This document shows, one piece after another, positions 31,001 through 40,947 of a stretch of DNA of 64,000 bases. Positions within the stretch are counted from its first letter, which is position 1. Each line of letters opens with the position of its first letter. Source of the stretch: Stramenopiles sp. TOSAG23-2 (Eukaryota > Sar); assembly GCA_900128395.1 (NCBI GenBank), contig LT649236.1:19128-83127 (forward strand). Reading direction: 5' to 3'. Both the position numbers and the translations under genes were made by a program. Under the pieces are notes generated by a model. It made no database searches. It had not been told where the DNA came from and worked only from the letters and a program-made list of their open reading frames with translations.

Positions 31001-32292
31001 AAGTAACTGATTTATTCAAAAGCATGGATGAGGAAAAGAAAGGTACTATATCCCGCGAAGCATTTACCCGTGCAATTATTTCTCTCGGTGCAGATGTAAG
31101 CGAAGAAGAAGCTGCTTTAGTATTTGATCATTTTGATGAACATGGACATGGTCGTATGATGTATGCAGATTATGTAAAAATGATGATGTCGGCTCCAATT
31201 GAACCAGTTAAAACGCTGACAGAAAAACGAAAAGAAGAACGTATGATTGAAAAATCAAAACAACGGGAAAAAGAAAGACTAATGGAAAAAGTAAATTTAC
31301 AAGCAATGGTCGCTCGAATTCGTACCGAACGTAGAAAACGAGAAATATTGCCACAGTCATTATACGATTTGTTTGATAAGGATAATAGTGGAGCGATTTC
31401 AAAAGATGAAATGGTGGATGCATTGAAAAGTTGGAATTTCAGTCATACCGACGATGAAATTAACGCTGTATATGCTGTATATGCCGGTGACGATGGTTTG
31501 ATGGATTACTCTGAATTTTTAACGTTCATTACAGGTGGCACAAGCAAAAGCGGTAAGCGTGTCAAACGTGCGGTGCATCCAAATCATAGGCCTGCAGGTG
31601 ATATGCAAAATGATGGGGCTATAACAACAGATGAAGAAGATGATGAGGAACATAATGATGATGATGGCGGTGGCGAGTATGATGAGGACGACGAGGAACT
31701 TAAAGCGGAAAAAGTGATGGCTAAGGCAAAGAAGCTCCGTGAAAAACGCCAGAAACGATTTATGAGACAGCGAAGTTTAGCATTTGCTGTGCCAGAAACA
31801 TCATATGTACAAATGACTATTTATGGAGCAGATAATCTTGCATTAAACTCAAAAGGCAACGAGCCAAGAAATCCAGTTGTGCATATTAAAGCGGTAGGCT
31901 TACGCAGTAAGAAAATTTCCACCAAAAAAGGCTCAACGCGTTCACCAACTTGGAATTTTAAAACAGAGATTGGCAAAAACAATACAGCTGGAATTGGTAA
32001 GCTAAGAAAATTTAATCTGAAAGTGAAAGATGGCACAAGAATATTAGGTGTTGTAGATATAGATTTCAACATAACACAATTTTCGCGCAGCACTGAAGAA
32101 AGAATGAAACATCCACTTAGCAAACACGACGACCAAAAAATGTTTGAAAAAGACGATGATACATTAGGATTCATTGATGTTGGTATAAAGGTTATATCAA
32201 AAGAGGAGTCGGATAATAAAAATACAAAGGGTCTCACCGAGAAAAAAAGTTTCAAAGACAAGCGACCAGAGAAGATAATTACGGAACAGTAA
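28090..32292 (+). CDS. Multi-EF-hand, two-C2-domain calcium protein
   Basis: The ATG at 28090 (MEESVTVIEEFSLS) gives 1400 residues. From the N-terminus there is an Asn/Asp-rich tail; a degenerate EF pair near 224-310 (YDQFMYDTRQSGHCGVLRRD); and a disordered acidic linker. A good EF pair lies at about 624-685 (DQDGKNGIDRKE, DTDGSGTIGEKE), followed by a C2-like beta domain near 742 (NLIVTVHSANELIISANANP). A further EF pair lies near 970-1030 (weakened first loop), another EF pair near 1087-1145 (DKDNSGAISKDE), an acidic stretch, and a second C2 domain from 1237 (YVQMTIYGADNLALNSKG). There is no membrane segment. Such a protein would bind membranes or axonemal partners under calcium control. No named family fits the whole order. 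Confidence 0.85.
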   Translation: MEESVTVIEEFSLSTDASNDHDASNSSVNHNPIVNNNNENNNVNEIEEKTNDKKIDNNMQASIRPRTSSTLQRGLIKCTKKYQLKLPCSTMQDAENNEGILKRISWRRPGKYFLRTDKPKLLSFRNNGPDNNQIEYQDTGFDDEKTYIRLNFANIQSFMRANILVFIHRGEPPECPDSMSPDIFVPKYYEPVETLLFEVTYTLPEDVGTTYINWKKIRNETKFSYIQLSQLYDQFMYDTRQSGHCGVLRRDDFGRILRNFSLVDISENELNNLWMWFDKDTKESHINFETFATRLGQTWHDVHFFGLSAAAREALKEEKKYEEINEQDKKAREQAIHNMQLQDVEKAYSRLTGSPIPPSPSFVASSQKQRTRGHSTLSQVSSDPRDGNSSNESLLEKLMAVSDDKIDNGNVTNNEMKLLLQEATGTDGNIINVENASKSETPKTPPRLLGIPPSSSGIKSPRGIRVGDGVNFSKDQVESKLQNAYDTVMKKKIKDDDDGDEEDIRDDNNDGVNDDDNISKIYGSPDRSLASLYKDHPLARTFVRACSMSPMTPELMDSLANAFANELAESAMFKTDASPVIPALDLTKLGDSTDEDDHALEEKEDEETQKEALELAMDIAQEKARRAFKKYDQDGKNGIDRKEFKQICIELGVAASRKERKEAIKLLDTDGSGTIGEKEFVAWYGKLAEAEANAETNGGSSTDETDSGDFVPSALKDDKDEESMDISKVANLVNTSARGKSSTWVGNLIVTVHSANELIISANANPSVNVSFLDLAPDIDDTDGGVHPHEDTNYSTPPCYDAVDVRWDAKDATFKIEKLLTIPDMDSNKTPKDVDDLLPLYGNGEIQFKVDCGLEAGIIGTAKLNLIDLHGNICNVIESDKDNIENHGLTHHSIDLKPPIHLRTTSLDGIGNLEVTAIIEFKRKKEEKSNNQNITGTPTSSRKGVREGFGEHESAEVADKLRKARRASGIKVTDLFKSMDEEKKGTISREAFTRAIISLGADVSEEEAALVFDHFDEHGHGRMMYADYVKMMMSAPIEPVKTLTEKRKEERMIEKSKQREKERLMEKVNLQAMVARIRTERRKREILPQSLYDLFDKDNSGAISKDEMVDALKSWNFSHTDDEINAVYAVYAGDDGLMDYSEFLTFITGGTSKSGKRVKRAVHPNHRPAGDMQNDGAITTDEEDDEEHNDDDGGGEYDEDDEELKAEKVMAKAKKLREKRQKRFMRQRSLAFAVPETSYVQMTIYGADNLALNSKGNEPRNPVVHIKAVGLRSKKISTKKGSTRSPTWNFKTEIGKNNTAGIGKLRKFNLKVKDGTRILGVVDIDFNITQFSRSTEERMKHPLSKHDDQKMFEKDDDTLGFIDVGIKVISKEESDNKNTKGLTEKKSFKDKRPEKIITEQ

Positions 32293-32521
32293 AAAATTAC
32301 AATACGAATATATTTTTTTTAGATCTTGAGAGTATTGAGCGTATGATAGTATTTACCACGGGAACTAAAATTATTACACACGTACTCGTATAACTTAGAT
32401 TTTAACCATCATAATATTATAATATTAAAATATTAATATTTTATGAAATTATTTATAATAAAAAAAATACGCACACCCCTACTATATTTTTTTTATAACT
32501 GATGCATCAAACTTCCTCCAA
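32293..32521. other. Short convergent spacer with TACGAA and CTCGTA
   Basis: TACGAA lies at 32303-32308 just after the left gene's stop, and CTCGTA at 32385-32390 towards the right. A T-run at about 32312 and an A-run near 32460 may be polyadenylation-related. Confidence 0.5.
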
Positions 32522-35500
32522 CTACACATGGCTAGGCTTCAAACTACTACTAGCTTTCTTCTTTTCTCGTTTCACACGTTTCTCAGGCTCATTTTTCTTA
32601 TCCTCTCGCTTTTTTACTTCAATAGTCGGCCCCATTGGCAATATACCAACCGATGGTCCACGTGGCATCTGCATCATCGGTCTTGGTGGAACAACGAACA
32701 TTGGAGGCATTTGCATGCCTGGCATCATACGCGGCATCGGCATGCCTGGCATCATACGCGGCATCATACGCGGCATTCCCCTAGAAACCAACATTGGTGG
32801 TGGTACTCCACGTGATGGTGGGACTATCATTGGCCTTGGCATTTGTTGCTGTTGCTGCTGGCCTACTGGAATAATACCTTCTTTAGTCAACAATGCTTTC
32901 AAATTGCCATTGTCCTTATTCTCAGAAGATTTTTGCGCATTATTGTTGTTGTTAGATAATTTAGCATTTTGCAACAATTGTGTTAAGCCATCATTAGCAG
33001 CAGGTGCGACTCCATTCTTTTGAACACCAGTACTTTTCTTTTTTGCTTTACTAGGCGCCTTCTTCTTCTTGCCAACTTGCTGCTTCTTCGCTTCTGGCTT
33101 TTTCCAAGCTTGCTTCTTCGCTACAGGGGCTTTCTTTGCCACCTTTGGCTGTGGTTTTGGTGCCTTTATTACTTCCACTTTTGATAAAGATAAAACTTCT
33201 GACCATTTCACCAATCGACCCCGCCCTTTTTTGCACAGGCCATTTAAATTTTGCCCACCGATAAATTCAGCATCCATGACAACTTCGACACAACTTGTTG
33301 AAGGATGGATTGAAACTACTGTTCCCCGTAAACCCAATGGCATATTTGTACAACGAATATTTACAATACGATCACCAAGTGATGGTGCCTTATTTAAATC
33401 CGTGCCTGGACCCTGTCCTGAATTTGCAAAACCTTCAAAATCAGGCTTGTAAAGCTCAGTTGCAGGAATGCCATTGATGTCAATCGTTGTGCGCTGTTGA
33501 ATAGACAACGCTCGTTGTTTATCAGAGTATTCTTGTATTGCCGCTATGGCCGTGTTACTTAATGTTTCACTAGATGCAGGAACAAGTGGCATTTTATAGA
33601 TACTTAATTGTTGCAGCCATCTACAGATTTTCTCAAAATCTTCGCCATTCGGTGCAATGTCCGACTTGCTAAATCTTGACTCATTTGGTTTTGCCAACAA
33701 TGTGGTAAATACCCGTTTAAATTTTCTTTTGTATGTGGACACTAGCTGTATCGCACGTTCACTATACTCCCATTGAACGCGTTGAGAGCCATCCCTAGCC
33801 ATGGAATTTGTATTTGATTTTCCTTCACCTTCTCCTTGACCAAGGAATAAAAGCTTTGCAGATTCTTTATTCGAATTCCACGAATTTGACTGGCTGTTGT
33901 TGTTGTTGTTGTTAGCACCATTGTTAATAGGTGCTTTAATTGGTCTAGCATATCCTGGTAGACACAAATTACCACGTACTTTTAGATTTAAACCAATATC
34001 TACCCGGCCAGGCATTACGATTAAACTTCCCATGATACGCCCAAGTGCGCTCGGTGTTACACCTAATGCTTTTGCTGCAGTCCTGACATTAAAATATTTT
34101 TCCTTAACTTTTTGCGCGATAATTTTACCAAATGGCTTTTCTTTCGGTTCTAACGAAATGGTAACATCCACTGTATTTTTCTCAGCGTTTTGACTTCTAA
34201 CGAAACCGGTTGAACCATACATTGATATTTCCTTGTACTTTTGTTGCCCAATATACACAACACCTGTATTTTTTGGGAAACGTTCCACAACAGTTTGTGC
34301 AGCCGCTTCTTGAAATCTTGGATCTAATGCTGGGTTGGTTAAAAAGATACATTGCAATGGGAACGTGATTGCGGCATCTTGAAATACTTGTGTAGTTGCA
34401 CCTGTTGTTGAATCGCGATTCATTGTAATAATTGGGCGTACATTAACAGTAATTATCACATTGCCAATATCAAGACCACCTGTGCCCGGTTCACCTGCAC
34501 CAGACAACATCGTTTGTCCTAATCCAGCTGCCAACTGTCTCCATTGCTGTTTATTGTCACCAGTGATAGACTTTTTCCGTATCGTACCATCATCCATTTG
34601 TTGATATTCATCATATCCATCGCAAACAGATACTACCAATGCCTCGCGTAGATGTGGAAAGCCGATGAAACATTTGCGCCCTAGTAATGCTTCACTTGCT
34701 TTGTCAAGATCTACGTCTACATCTCCATCCTCATCAACTGTTGTGCCACCGGCTGCTTTTTCTGATTCAGTCGGACGCTGTGGTTTTAACAATAAGGTAG
34801 CCTTACGAGATGGGAAACCAAATACGTTTAATTCAACAGCTTGCAATGTTGTATCCATGGTATCATATGCTCGAAGACATGGATATCCTGGGCTTGGTAC
34901 TTTCACACCGCGGCATAACCTAGCAACAAATTTGCCATTAGCCGTCCGTATAGGGGGGAGGGTGAACACTGATACTTTGCATTGGCACGCAACGACATCA
35001 GGAAATGCCTCTTTGTTCCCATGCTGTGCAACTGCAGTATCTTGTATGGACACGTCGTATTGGTATAAATAATCTTTTCCATGGCTATTGCGCGCTATTT
35101 CCTCATCAGTCAACGTACTATTTGGTGCATGATTTGCCACTGCTTCTTTTAACCTTTTTTCATTAATAAATGATAGTAAATTTACCCCTTCCCATGGGTT
35201 ACGCTTACCATTCATATCGATTTGAAAATCATTTGGATAAAAATCAATAATTGGCGAGTCATCTCGTGTCATCAAGGCACGAAAACTTTGTGGCAAAAAC
35301 TGTGAACTCGCAGGTGGCAAACAACCTAGCAATTGATAAAATGGTAAGAATGGCTTACCCAGTGTAAAACGAATGGTGCTATGCAATGGACCTAAGTTTA
35401 CCATATCGGATGCCATTGGCGCGTAATGAAATGGATAAAACCAATTCCATGAGCATACACCGTGGTAATAATACTGTAAAACCCATTCTAACCCTTCTAA

Positions 35501-36811
35501 ATATGCTTTTACTATCCGCCCATGACACATTTGATCATCTTTGGTACTTCCCTCTCCAGTATTAAGACCAAATTTTTCGTTGTAATATGCAATTTTGGTT
35601 GCATTTGTTGCATTTACATCCGTGCTTGCGCTATTGGAAAGCCATTCCGGTACTACAGTATTCGGTCTACTCGTACCACCACGATTGTAGCGTGCATTTT
35701 TTTTGTTTCTTGCATTTTGTTTATCAATTGTCTTTAATCGTTCGGTAAAGACCTCTTCCTCACGATTGCCCAGTAACACCATAATCCTTTCCAAACGATT
35801 TATATTAATATTTCCACTATTTGTCAAATATCCTCCCATAGTTGGCAATTCTTGCTTGTACATCGTAAACATTACATCAATTGCACTTTCTGCGATATCC
35901 AATGATGGTAAATGCGGCAAGAAGTCATTCCCAACGAAGATACACAGCAAAATAATATCATCAATGACACGCTCTAAATCGTATTTGAATCCTTCAAACT
36001 TTACATTTGAAAATTCCAAATCTAAATATTCGCGCAATGTCGATATGTGTAATAACTGCCATGCATCGTGATATATTTGTTTCTTCAACTCTTTCGTTGA
36101 ATTTTCTTTCCTGCGAAAAGAATTGAAATCAACAACTTCACGTAGTAACGAGAAATGCGGATCATGTGACACGAGGGCAAGCATCACCAAATCAGCATCT
36201 AAGCCGTACATAACATGACGAGTGTTTGGGTCATATCCACGTTGCATTTTCATATTTCGTATGTATCCTATAATTTTATGTTCCCCTTCCCCAGGCACTT
36301 CATGACCAGAAAAAATAACTTTAAAACGGCGCCAAATTGGATCTTCTTTGATCTTGCGTTTAATGAAATATTTAATATTTGCACTAACTCTAGCCATCCA
36401 TTCTGTCCCTGGCGTAATGCAGTTGGAATCGAATGCATCTGGTGGAACTTCCTCGCCACGTTGTCTTGCTTCCACTGCTAATTGTGCAGCATCCTTAGCT
36501 GAACGAAACCGTCTTGAACGTTGTTGATTCATTTTTGCTCTTGGTGCAACACCATCAATAGCCATATATAATAACTTTTCCGGCTTTACTATATGAACAA
36601 TCCTATCTAAGTAAAAAAATACTGCTTGTAACACATCTTTATCTGATTTAGCGCCTATACCGCTCCCATTAGCATGGGAACAATTGTGCAAAATACCATT
36701 CATATCCAAATACAAGTTGTCCACACCAGGTAAGAAAGTTTGGTCATAGATGCGCTGATTAATTGCTGGATATCTCTCCGATAACCAACGATAAAACTTT
36801 GGTATACCCAT
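32522..36811 (-). CDS. XRN1: XRN1-type 5'-3' exoribonuclease
   Basis: Starting at the canonical MGIPKFYRWLSERYP (ATG at 36811; the open frame begins slightly earlier without ATG), it encodes 1429 residues. It degrades 5'-monophosphorylated RNA processively after decapping, in the cytoplasm. Conserved XRN catalytic features are LYLDMNGILHNCSH, MAIDGVAPRAKMNQQRSRR, GEGEHKIIGYIR, YGLDADLVMLAL and FVGNDFLPHLPSLDI, carrying the Asp/Glu residues that bind two Mg2+. The middle part matches XRN1 D1-SH3-like domains (GVTPSALGRIMGSL, RVDIGLNLKVRG). The C-terminus is a Lys/Ala stretch and a Pro/Met/Gly repeat (PGMPMPRMMPG), plausibly disordered and decapping-partner binding. The long form fits XRN1 rather than nuclear XRN2. 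Confidence 0.95.
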   Translation of the reverse strand: MGIPKFYRWLSERYPAINQRIYDQTFLPGVDNLYLDMNGILHNCSHANGSGIGAKSDKDVLQAVFFYLDRIVHIVKPEKLLYMAIDGVAPRAKMNQQRSRRFRSAKDAAQLAVEARQRGEEVPPDAFDSNCITPGTEWMARVSANIKYFIKRKIKEDPIWRRFKVIFSGHEVPGEGEHKIIGYIRNMKMQRGYDPNTRHVMYGLDADLVMLALVSHDPHFSLLREVVDFNSFRRKENSTKELKKQIYHDAWQLLHISTLREYLDLEFSNVKFEGFKYDLERVIDDIILLCIFVGNDFLPHLPSLDIAESAIDVMFTMYKQELPTMGGYLTNSGNININRLERIMVLLGNREEEVFTERLKTIDKQNARNKKNARYNRGGTSRPNTVVPEWLSNSASTDVNATNATKIAYYNEKFGLNTGEGSTKDDQMCHGRIVKAYLEGLEWVLQYYYHGVCSWNWFYPFHYAPMASDMVNLGPLHSTIRFTLGKPFLPFYQLLGCLPPASSQFLPQSFRALMTRDDSPIIDFYPNDFQIDMNGKRNPWEGVNLLSFINEKRLKEAVANHAPNSTLTDEEIARNSHGKDYLYQYDVSIQDTAVAQHGNKEAFPDVVACQCKVSVFTLPPIRTANGKFVARLCRGVKVPSPGYPCLRAYDTMDTTLQAVELNVFGFPSRKATLLLKPQRPTESEKAAGGTTVDEDGDVDVDLDKASEALLGRKCFIGFPHLREALVVSVCDGYDEYQQMDDGTIRKKSITGDNKQQWRQLAAGLGQTMLSGAGEPGTGGLDIGNVIITVNVRPIITMNRDSTTGATTQVFQDAAITFPLQCIFLTNPALDPRFQEAAAQTVVERFPKNTGVVYIGQQKYKEISMYGSTGFVRSQNAEKNTVDVTISLEPKEKPFGKIIAQKVKEKYFNVRTAAKALGVTPSALGRIMGSLIVMPGRVDIGLNLKVRGNLCLPGYARPIKAPINNGANNNNNNSQSNSWNSNKESAKLLFLGQGEGEGKSNTNSMARDGSQRVQWEYSERAIQLVSTYKRKFKRVFTTLLAKPNESRFSKSDIAPNGEDFEKICRWLQQLSIYKMPLVPASSETLSNTAIAAIQEYSDKQRALSIQQRTTIDINGIPATELYKPDFEGFANSGQGPGTDLNKAPSLGDRIVNIRCTNMPLGLRGTVVSIHPSTSCVEVVMDAEFIGGQNLNGLCKKGRGRLVKWSEVLSLSKVEVIKAPKPQPKVAKKAPVAKKQAWKKPEAKKQQVGKKKKAPSKAKKKSTGVQKNGVAPAANDGLTQLLQNAKLSNNNNNAQKSSENKDNGNLKALLTKEGIIPVGQQQQQQMPRPMIVPPSRGVPPPMLVSRGMPRMMPRMMPGMPMPRMMPGMQMPPMFVVPPRPMMQMPRGPSVGILPMGPTIEVKKREDKKNEPEKRVKREKKKASSSLKPSHV

Positions 36812-36848
36812 ATTTGTTTTTTTCAACGATTACTATAATGTCACGTAC

Positions 36849-36882
<34 letters not shown>

Positions 36883-37568
36883 GTCGTCAATTATAAACTT
36901 CTTCTATGTATATTGTTCTAATCCTTTCCTTTCATATGTTCTTCTGTCTCTATATGTAATAATAATAATTTTCATTTATAATTAGTTTATTTATTTGGAT
37001 TCATTGCCATTCATTTTAATTTTGTTGTTGTTTGTTTGTCGTTTGAATCAAAACATTCCCTTTTCTAAATTTTAATAGGAAGGATATTACACTTGCTAAA
37101 ATACAAGTATGAATAGCATGTACGCACGACGAACAATTAAATTTGAAATTGTTCTTAGTTTAAGTTATAAATTTTAAGAAGTTGCGTGGGATGATGCACT
37201 AAATTTAACACACAGGACTATGGCTATTATAGGAACTGGCTTTTTAAATTGCAAAAAAGTTAATTCCATTAAATTATTATATATAATTCTAAAATAATAA
37301 AAAAATATTATTTAAAAATTACTCTAATATAACTACTACTAGTATTTTCGACTCACACAACCTCCTTTATATAATAATTTTTTCTGTTTTCTCGCTTATT
37401 ATTTTTTTTATTAATGTATTAGAATTCTTATATTCTAAAACTCCTTTTCTACTATTTCTATACGTTCATATAATGCATTGTGTTATATTACCATATATAT
37501 CTGTTATCCATCATTATTAAAACATTAATGATATATATCATATATACATCCATACAATCCTTTTCTAA
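36812..37568. other. Tandem spacer, no gene seen
   Basis: This 757-bp AT-rich region lies between XRN1's start and tectonic's stop. It includes (AT)n at 36853-36879. It lacks the TACGAA motif of the convergent spacers even though tectonic ends here. No coding frame was recognised. Confidence 0.45.
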
Positions 37569-39656
37569 CTAATTACTATTAACAAACAGACAAAAGAAGG
37601 ATATTAATATTGATACTATCAATGCAGTTCTACTACTGCCGTATATACTATTGGCACTGGATGCACGTGTTGTCGTAAATGGATAAAATACATCGTATGG
37701 CAATACAGGTAATAATGGTGGTGCAGATGGAACATATGGAACACCGTCACCTTCCTCTAACATAACAAAAGTTGCACTTGATGTAAAATAAATATTTGTT
37801 TTACTATTTACGGCATGATCTAAAGAAACTGTTGATGTCTTATAAACTATTCTAGCGGCCACAATTTTCTCTTGTGGTGCCTTGTAATTACCAACTTTTG
37901 CAACTAAAAATTCATATTCCACGCCGGTAATTAAACTTGGACACACCCGATAAGCTCCATCAAATTTAATTCTACTTGGAACTGTCTCTGGAGTAAATGG
38001 TAACCATGAACTTTTGGTATCAACTTTATATGGATTTGCATTACCATACACACCAACACGTAAAGTATCAAATGACACATTAAAATATGAGGGAACACCT
38101 GATTCATCACATAAGGTCTCCAAAGCATTTCGATCTAAAGATACTGAACAGCCAACTTTTCCATCTACACCATATAAAATTTGCTCACCAAAGTCTATCG
38201 TCGTATCAGAGAAAGAAGTTTTACAAGTACCATCACCATTGATCACCAACGGAAAACGTAATCCACCGCTATATTGTGCAATTGCAAATTTATCAACGGA
38301 ACCTGTAGTCTCGGTATCTTTTGGTAATGTCATATATTCTCCTGCTAATACAGGTCGCCCAGTAATGTATCCTGGGTTGCCACTACGTGATGTATTGTAA
38401 CCAGGCAAATTACTACTCGATGATGCGACTACTGCATCGGATACGAAATCTATAAGAAATTCTTGCTCTAACACTTTAGCCCCTGTACCTGATATATCCA
38501 TCAATACAGCATCAACTGTAATTGAAGAAATTGTTCCCGAACCTGGTAGTGATCCTGACGTAAGTGGAGTATATGTCACATGGTAATGCGCTTGTACAAG
38601 TGCATTGTGGCAAATAGATGTTGTTGTATTGTAAACTGTTTTAGGCAATACACCAGTGCCATTTACAACTAATCCACTAATTTCTGTATATGTCCCATCC
38701 GAATTTAATTTCTTAATTACCCCAGGTATTATATTTACATATTGCAATGGATCTAAACCACTTTTATGCTTTTTTGCGATCAGTAAATCACTTGTATATT
38801 TCCTTGCATTGAACCCACGCAGTTCGCATGCTGTGTTAATATTCGTTGTTGCCTGAATACATGTATTTGAATCGACCACAGCTTCACGGAATAGGATAGG
38901 ATTTGATTCACTACAACGCCCATCAACGCCATTTGTTGGTAGTTGCCAAAACCCTTTAAAAGCCGGGATTGCAGAGTCTGCAGCTTCTTCAGAATACTCT
39001 CCTGCATTTGCCACTGCTGCTTGGATTCTATCACCAACCGTATATTGGGTTCGGGTTACTTCGTCATTAGTCGCTGGAAGCAATTGCCCAAAACTGTATT
39101 CCGGCCTAATCGCATTCTCACCCAACTTACTTGCAGGAAATTGATCAGGTGATGGTACTGGCTTCGAGTCATATTCATAATAAGTACCTTTAATTGGACT
39201 ATTATCCATAACCACACACATAACACCATCTAAAGGGTTTGTTTGTCGCATACCATATACTTCTCCGTTTGCCGATATTGAAGTCGAGTCGTAGCACATG
39301 AACGGATTAGTTTCAGCTTGATTCGAACATCCGTCATTTGATAGTTCCTCAAAATCCTTGGTCTCCGAACTATAACAATCAGTATCGCAACAACATCCAG
39401 CGTCACAGTGCCCAGACGTTATATCACATTCACAGTTACACTCAAATTTACATGGATCACTTGTATCAACACATTTACAACCCGGTGGTAGATAAGATCC
39501 AGAGGCACTTGTACTGGCTTCGTTCCAATCAATAGACATCTTTTCATTTGATTTCCGTATAATTGGATCCTCGCCTACACCACTTGATGCTACAATGGCA
39601 TACTGAATAGAAAGTATTGTGATAAGTAAAACGGTTATCGTTATATATTTTTGCAT
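37569..39656 (-). CDS. Tectonic-family ciliary transition-zone protein
   Basis: This encodes 695 residues with a signal peptide (ITITVLLITILSIQYAIV). Residues 75-94 hold the tectonic signature CECDITSGHCDAGCCCDTDC, followed by a long beta-rich extracellular region with paired Cys and N-glycosylation sites, as in TCTN1-3. The C-terminal 19 residues are hydrophobic (TALIVSILISFFCLFVNSN) and come right after small residues. They could be a membrane anchor (TCTN2/3-like) or a GPI signal. Tectonics join the MKS complex at the transition zone and gate ciliary membrane entry. Its presence implies that the organism builds a cilium with a metazoan-type transition zone. It is divergent from the endosulfine gene. 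Confidence 0.88.
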   Translation of the reverse strand: MQKYITITVLLITILSIQYAIVASSGVGEDPIIRKSNEKMSIDWNEASTSASGSYLPPGCKCVDTSDPCKFECNCECDITSGHCDAGCCCDTDCYSSETKDFEELSNDGCSNQAETNPFMCYDSTSISANGEVYGMRQTNPLDGVMCVVMDNSPIKGTYYEYDSKPVPSPDQFPASKLGENAIRPEYSFGQLLPATNDEVTRTQYTVGDRIQAAVANAGEYSEEAADSAIPAFKGFWQLPTNGVDGRCSESNPILFREAVVDSNTCIQATTNINTACELRGFNARKYTSDLLIAKKHKSGLDPLQYVNIIPGVIKKLNSDGTYTEISGLVVNGTGVLPKTVYNTTTSICHNALVQAHYHVTYTPLTSGSLPGSGTISSITVDAVLMDISGTGAKVLEQEFLIDFVSDAVVASSSSNLPGYNTSRSGNPGYITGRPVLAGEYMTLPKDTETTGSVDKFAIAQYSGGLRFPLVINGDGTCKTSFSDTTIDFGEQILYGVDGKVGCSVSLDRNALETLCDESGVPSYFNVSFDTLRVGVYGNANPYKVDTKSSWLPFTPETVPSRIKFDGAYRVCPSLITGVEYEFLVAKVGNYKAPQEKIVAARIVYKTSTVSLDHAVNSKTNIYFTSSATFVMLEEGDGVPYVPSAPPLLPVLPYDVFYPFTTTRASSANSIYGSSRTALIVSILISFFCLFVNSN

Positions 39657-40380
39657 GCTTCTTATTTTAATATTGTTGTGTTAGAAATTCAAAACGTTTT
39701 TCTTCGATTCCACGTATACCTTTTTCTTTCTTGTATTTCCTTACTTTATTTTTTTTGATATTGAACTTTACGATATATATATATATATATATCCCAAAAT
39801 AAACTTTCTTTTGTATCGTTCTCTGTATGTCTCTCTCTCTCTCTCTGCCTCTTCTGTATCAAAAGCAATTCATAAACTTCTTGAATCAAATCAATTTTCC
39901 TTTCTTTTGAAAAATATATTTAAATATGTAGTATTATTAAAACAAAATAGAAGAAAACAACCAACAACAAATTATTTTAAACTGCCTGATGTGGCTATTT
40001 ACTATTGACATAGCATTAGTGGAGATAGCTACCCAAATTTGAAAAAAAACCATCCACGGAAAAAGAGATGATGAAATTTTAGTTGGTTGTACTTTTAAGA
40101 CGTTCAGTACTGTTTTAACTCCTATATATACTATAATAGCATATTCATAGGATTGATGATGATCCAGTTTTATCTCTCGGTTTTGATATGAATGTGATGA
40201 TCGATCATCGATGATGTAAAACTACTATTAGAACTGCAGTTGCAACTATTCAAAGAAATTAAAAATATTAATTTTATATACATATAATAATTTAGATAGA
40301 TAGGTAGAAAGAGTTTATACAATGGTACATAGTGTATATGTAATAACATCATAAGAATAATAAATAACAAACAAAATACA
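39657..40380. promoter_or_regulatory. Divergent spacer (tectonic / endosulfine)
   Basis: This 724-bp AT-rich spacer contains (AT)n at about 39774-39792, a CT repeat at 39831-39846 and an ATGATCGATCATCGATGAT-like palindromic stretch near 40196-40214. No convincing gene was seen. Confidence 0.4.
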
Positions 40381-40647
40381 ATGAGCGATGAAGTAGGAAA
40401 AACGGTACAAGCGCCTGGTACTCCAACTGCAGCGCAAAAAGAACAAAACAATCAACTCATGAAACAACAAGAAGCAAAAGCGAAAAGTAAGTTTGGGAAT
40501 TTAAAAAAGAAAGGACCATTAAAAAACAGAAGTTATTTTGATTCAGCGGATCATTTTAGTGGCCAGAAAACTGGTAAAGTGCAAGCAAAAGATTTAAAAT
40601 CACCTCAATTACAAGGTGTTGATGAAGAAGGTACAACTAAAAAATAA
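40381..40647 (+). CDS. Endosulfine (ENSA/ARPP19/Igo) family protein
   Basis: This encodes 88 residues. The core block KNRSYFDSADHFSGQK (about 49-64) matches the endosulfine signature around YFDSGDY, and the upstream QEAKAKSKFGNLKKKG resembles the family's basic helix. When phosphorylated by Greatwall kinase on the Ser of FDSGD, endosulfines bind and inhibit PP2A-B55, allowing mitotic entry; in yeast they act in quiescence. Here that Ser is S55. The usual Gly after it is Ala (FDSADH) and the following Tyr is His. The size (88) is at the short end for the family. The product is acidic at the start, basic in the middle and likely disordered. Confidence rests on this short motif. Confidence 0.75.
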   Translation: MSDEVGKTVQAPGTPTAAQKEQNNQLMKQQEAKAKSKFGNLKKKGPLKNRSYFDSADHFSGQKTGKVQAKDLKSPQLQGVDEEGTTKK

Positions 40648-40947
40648 AAATTTGTTGTGGAATGTATATCCATATGTGTATAATATAATATAACTATATA
40701 TATTATTTAAATTAGTAATCTTTTATAAAAAAATGTATATTTTATTCATAAATTTGTTTTTTACTCCTCCAAAACTTCAATATATTTTTTGGAAAATACC
40801 GAAAACGTACGAACGAGGGAAGAAAACCAAAAAAATAGTTTACTATACACGAAGTCATATAAAGTACACAGTAAATATTGTTTTAAATAAAATTATAAAT
40901 TTTCCTCTTTCTACGCGTAACATCATCTTGGTCTTCAAAAATAATTT
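40648..40947. other. Convergent spacer with TACGAA
   Basis: TACGAA lies at 40808-40813 within CGTACGAACGAGG; the rest is AT-rich. Open frames here are AT-driven. No gene was seen. Confidence 0.45.
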
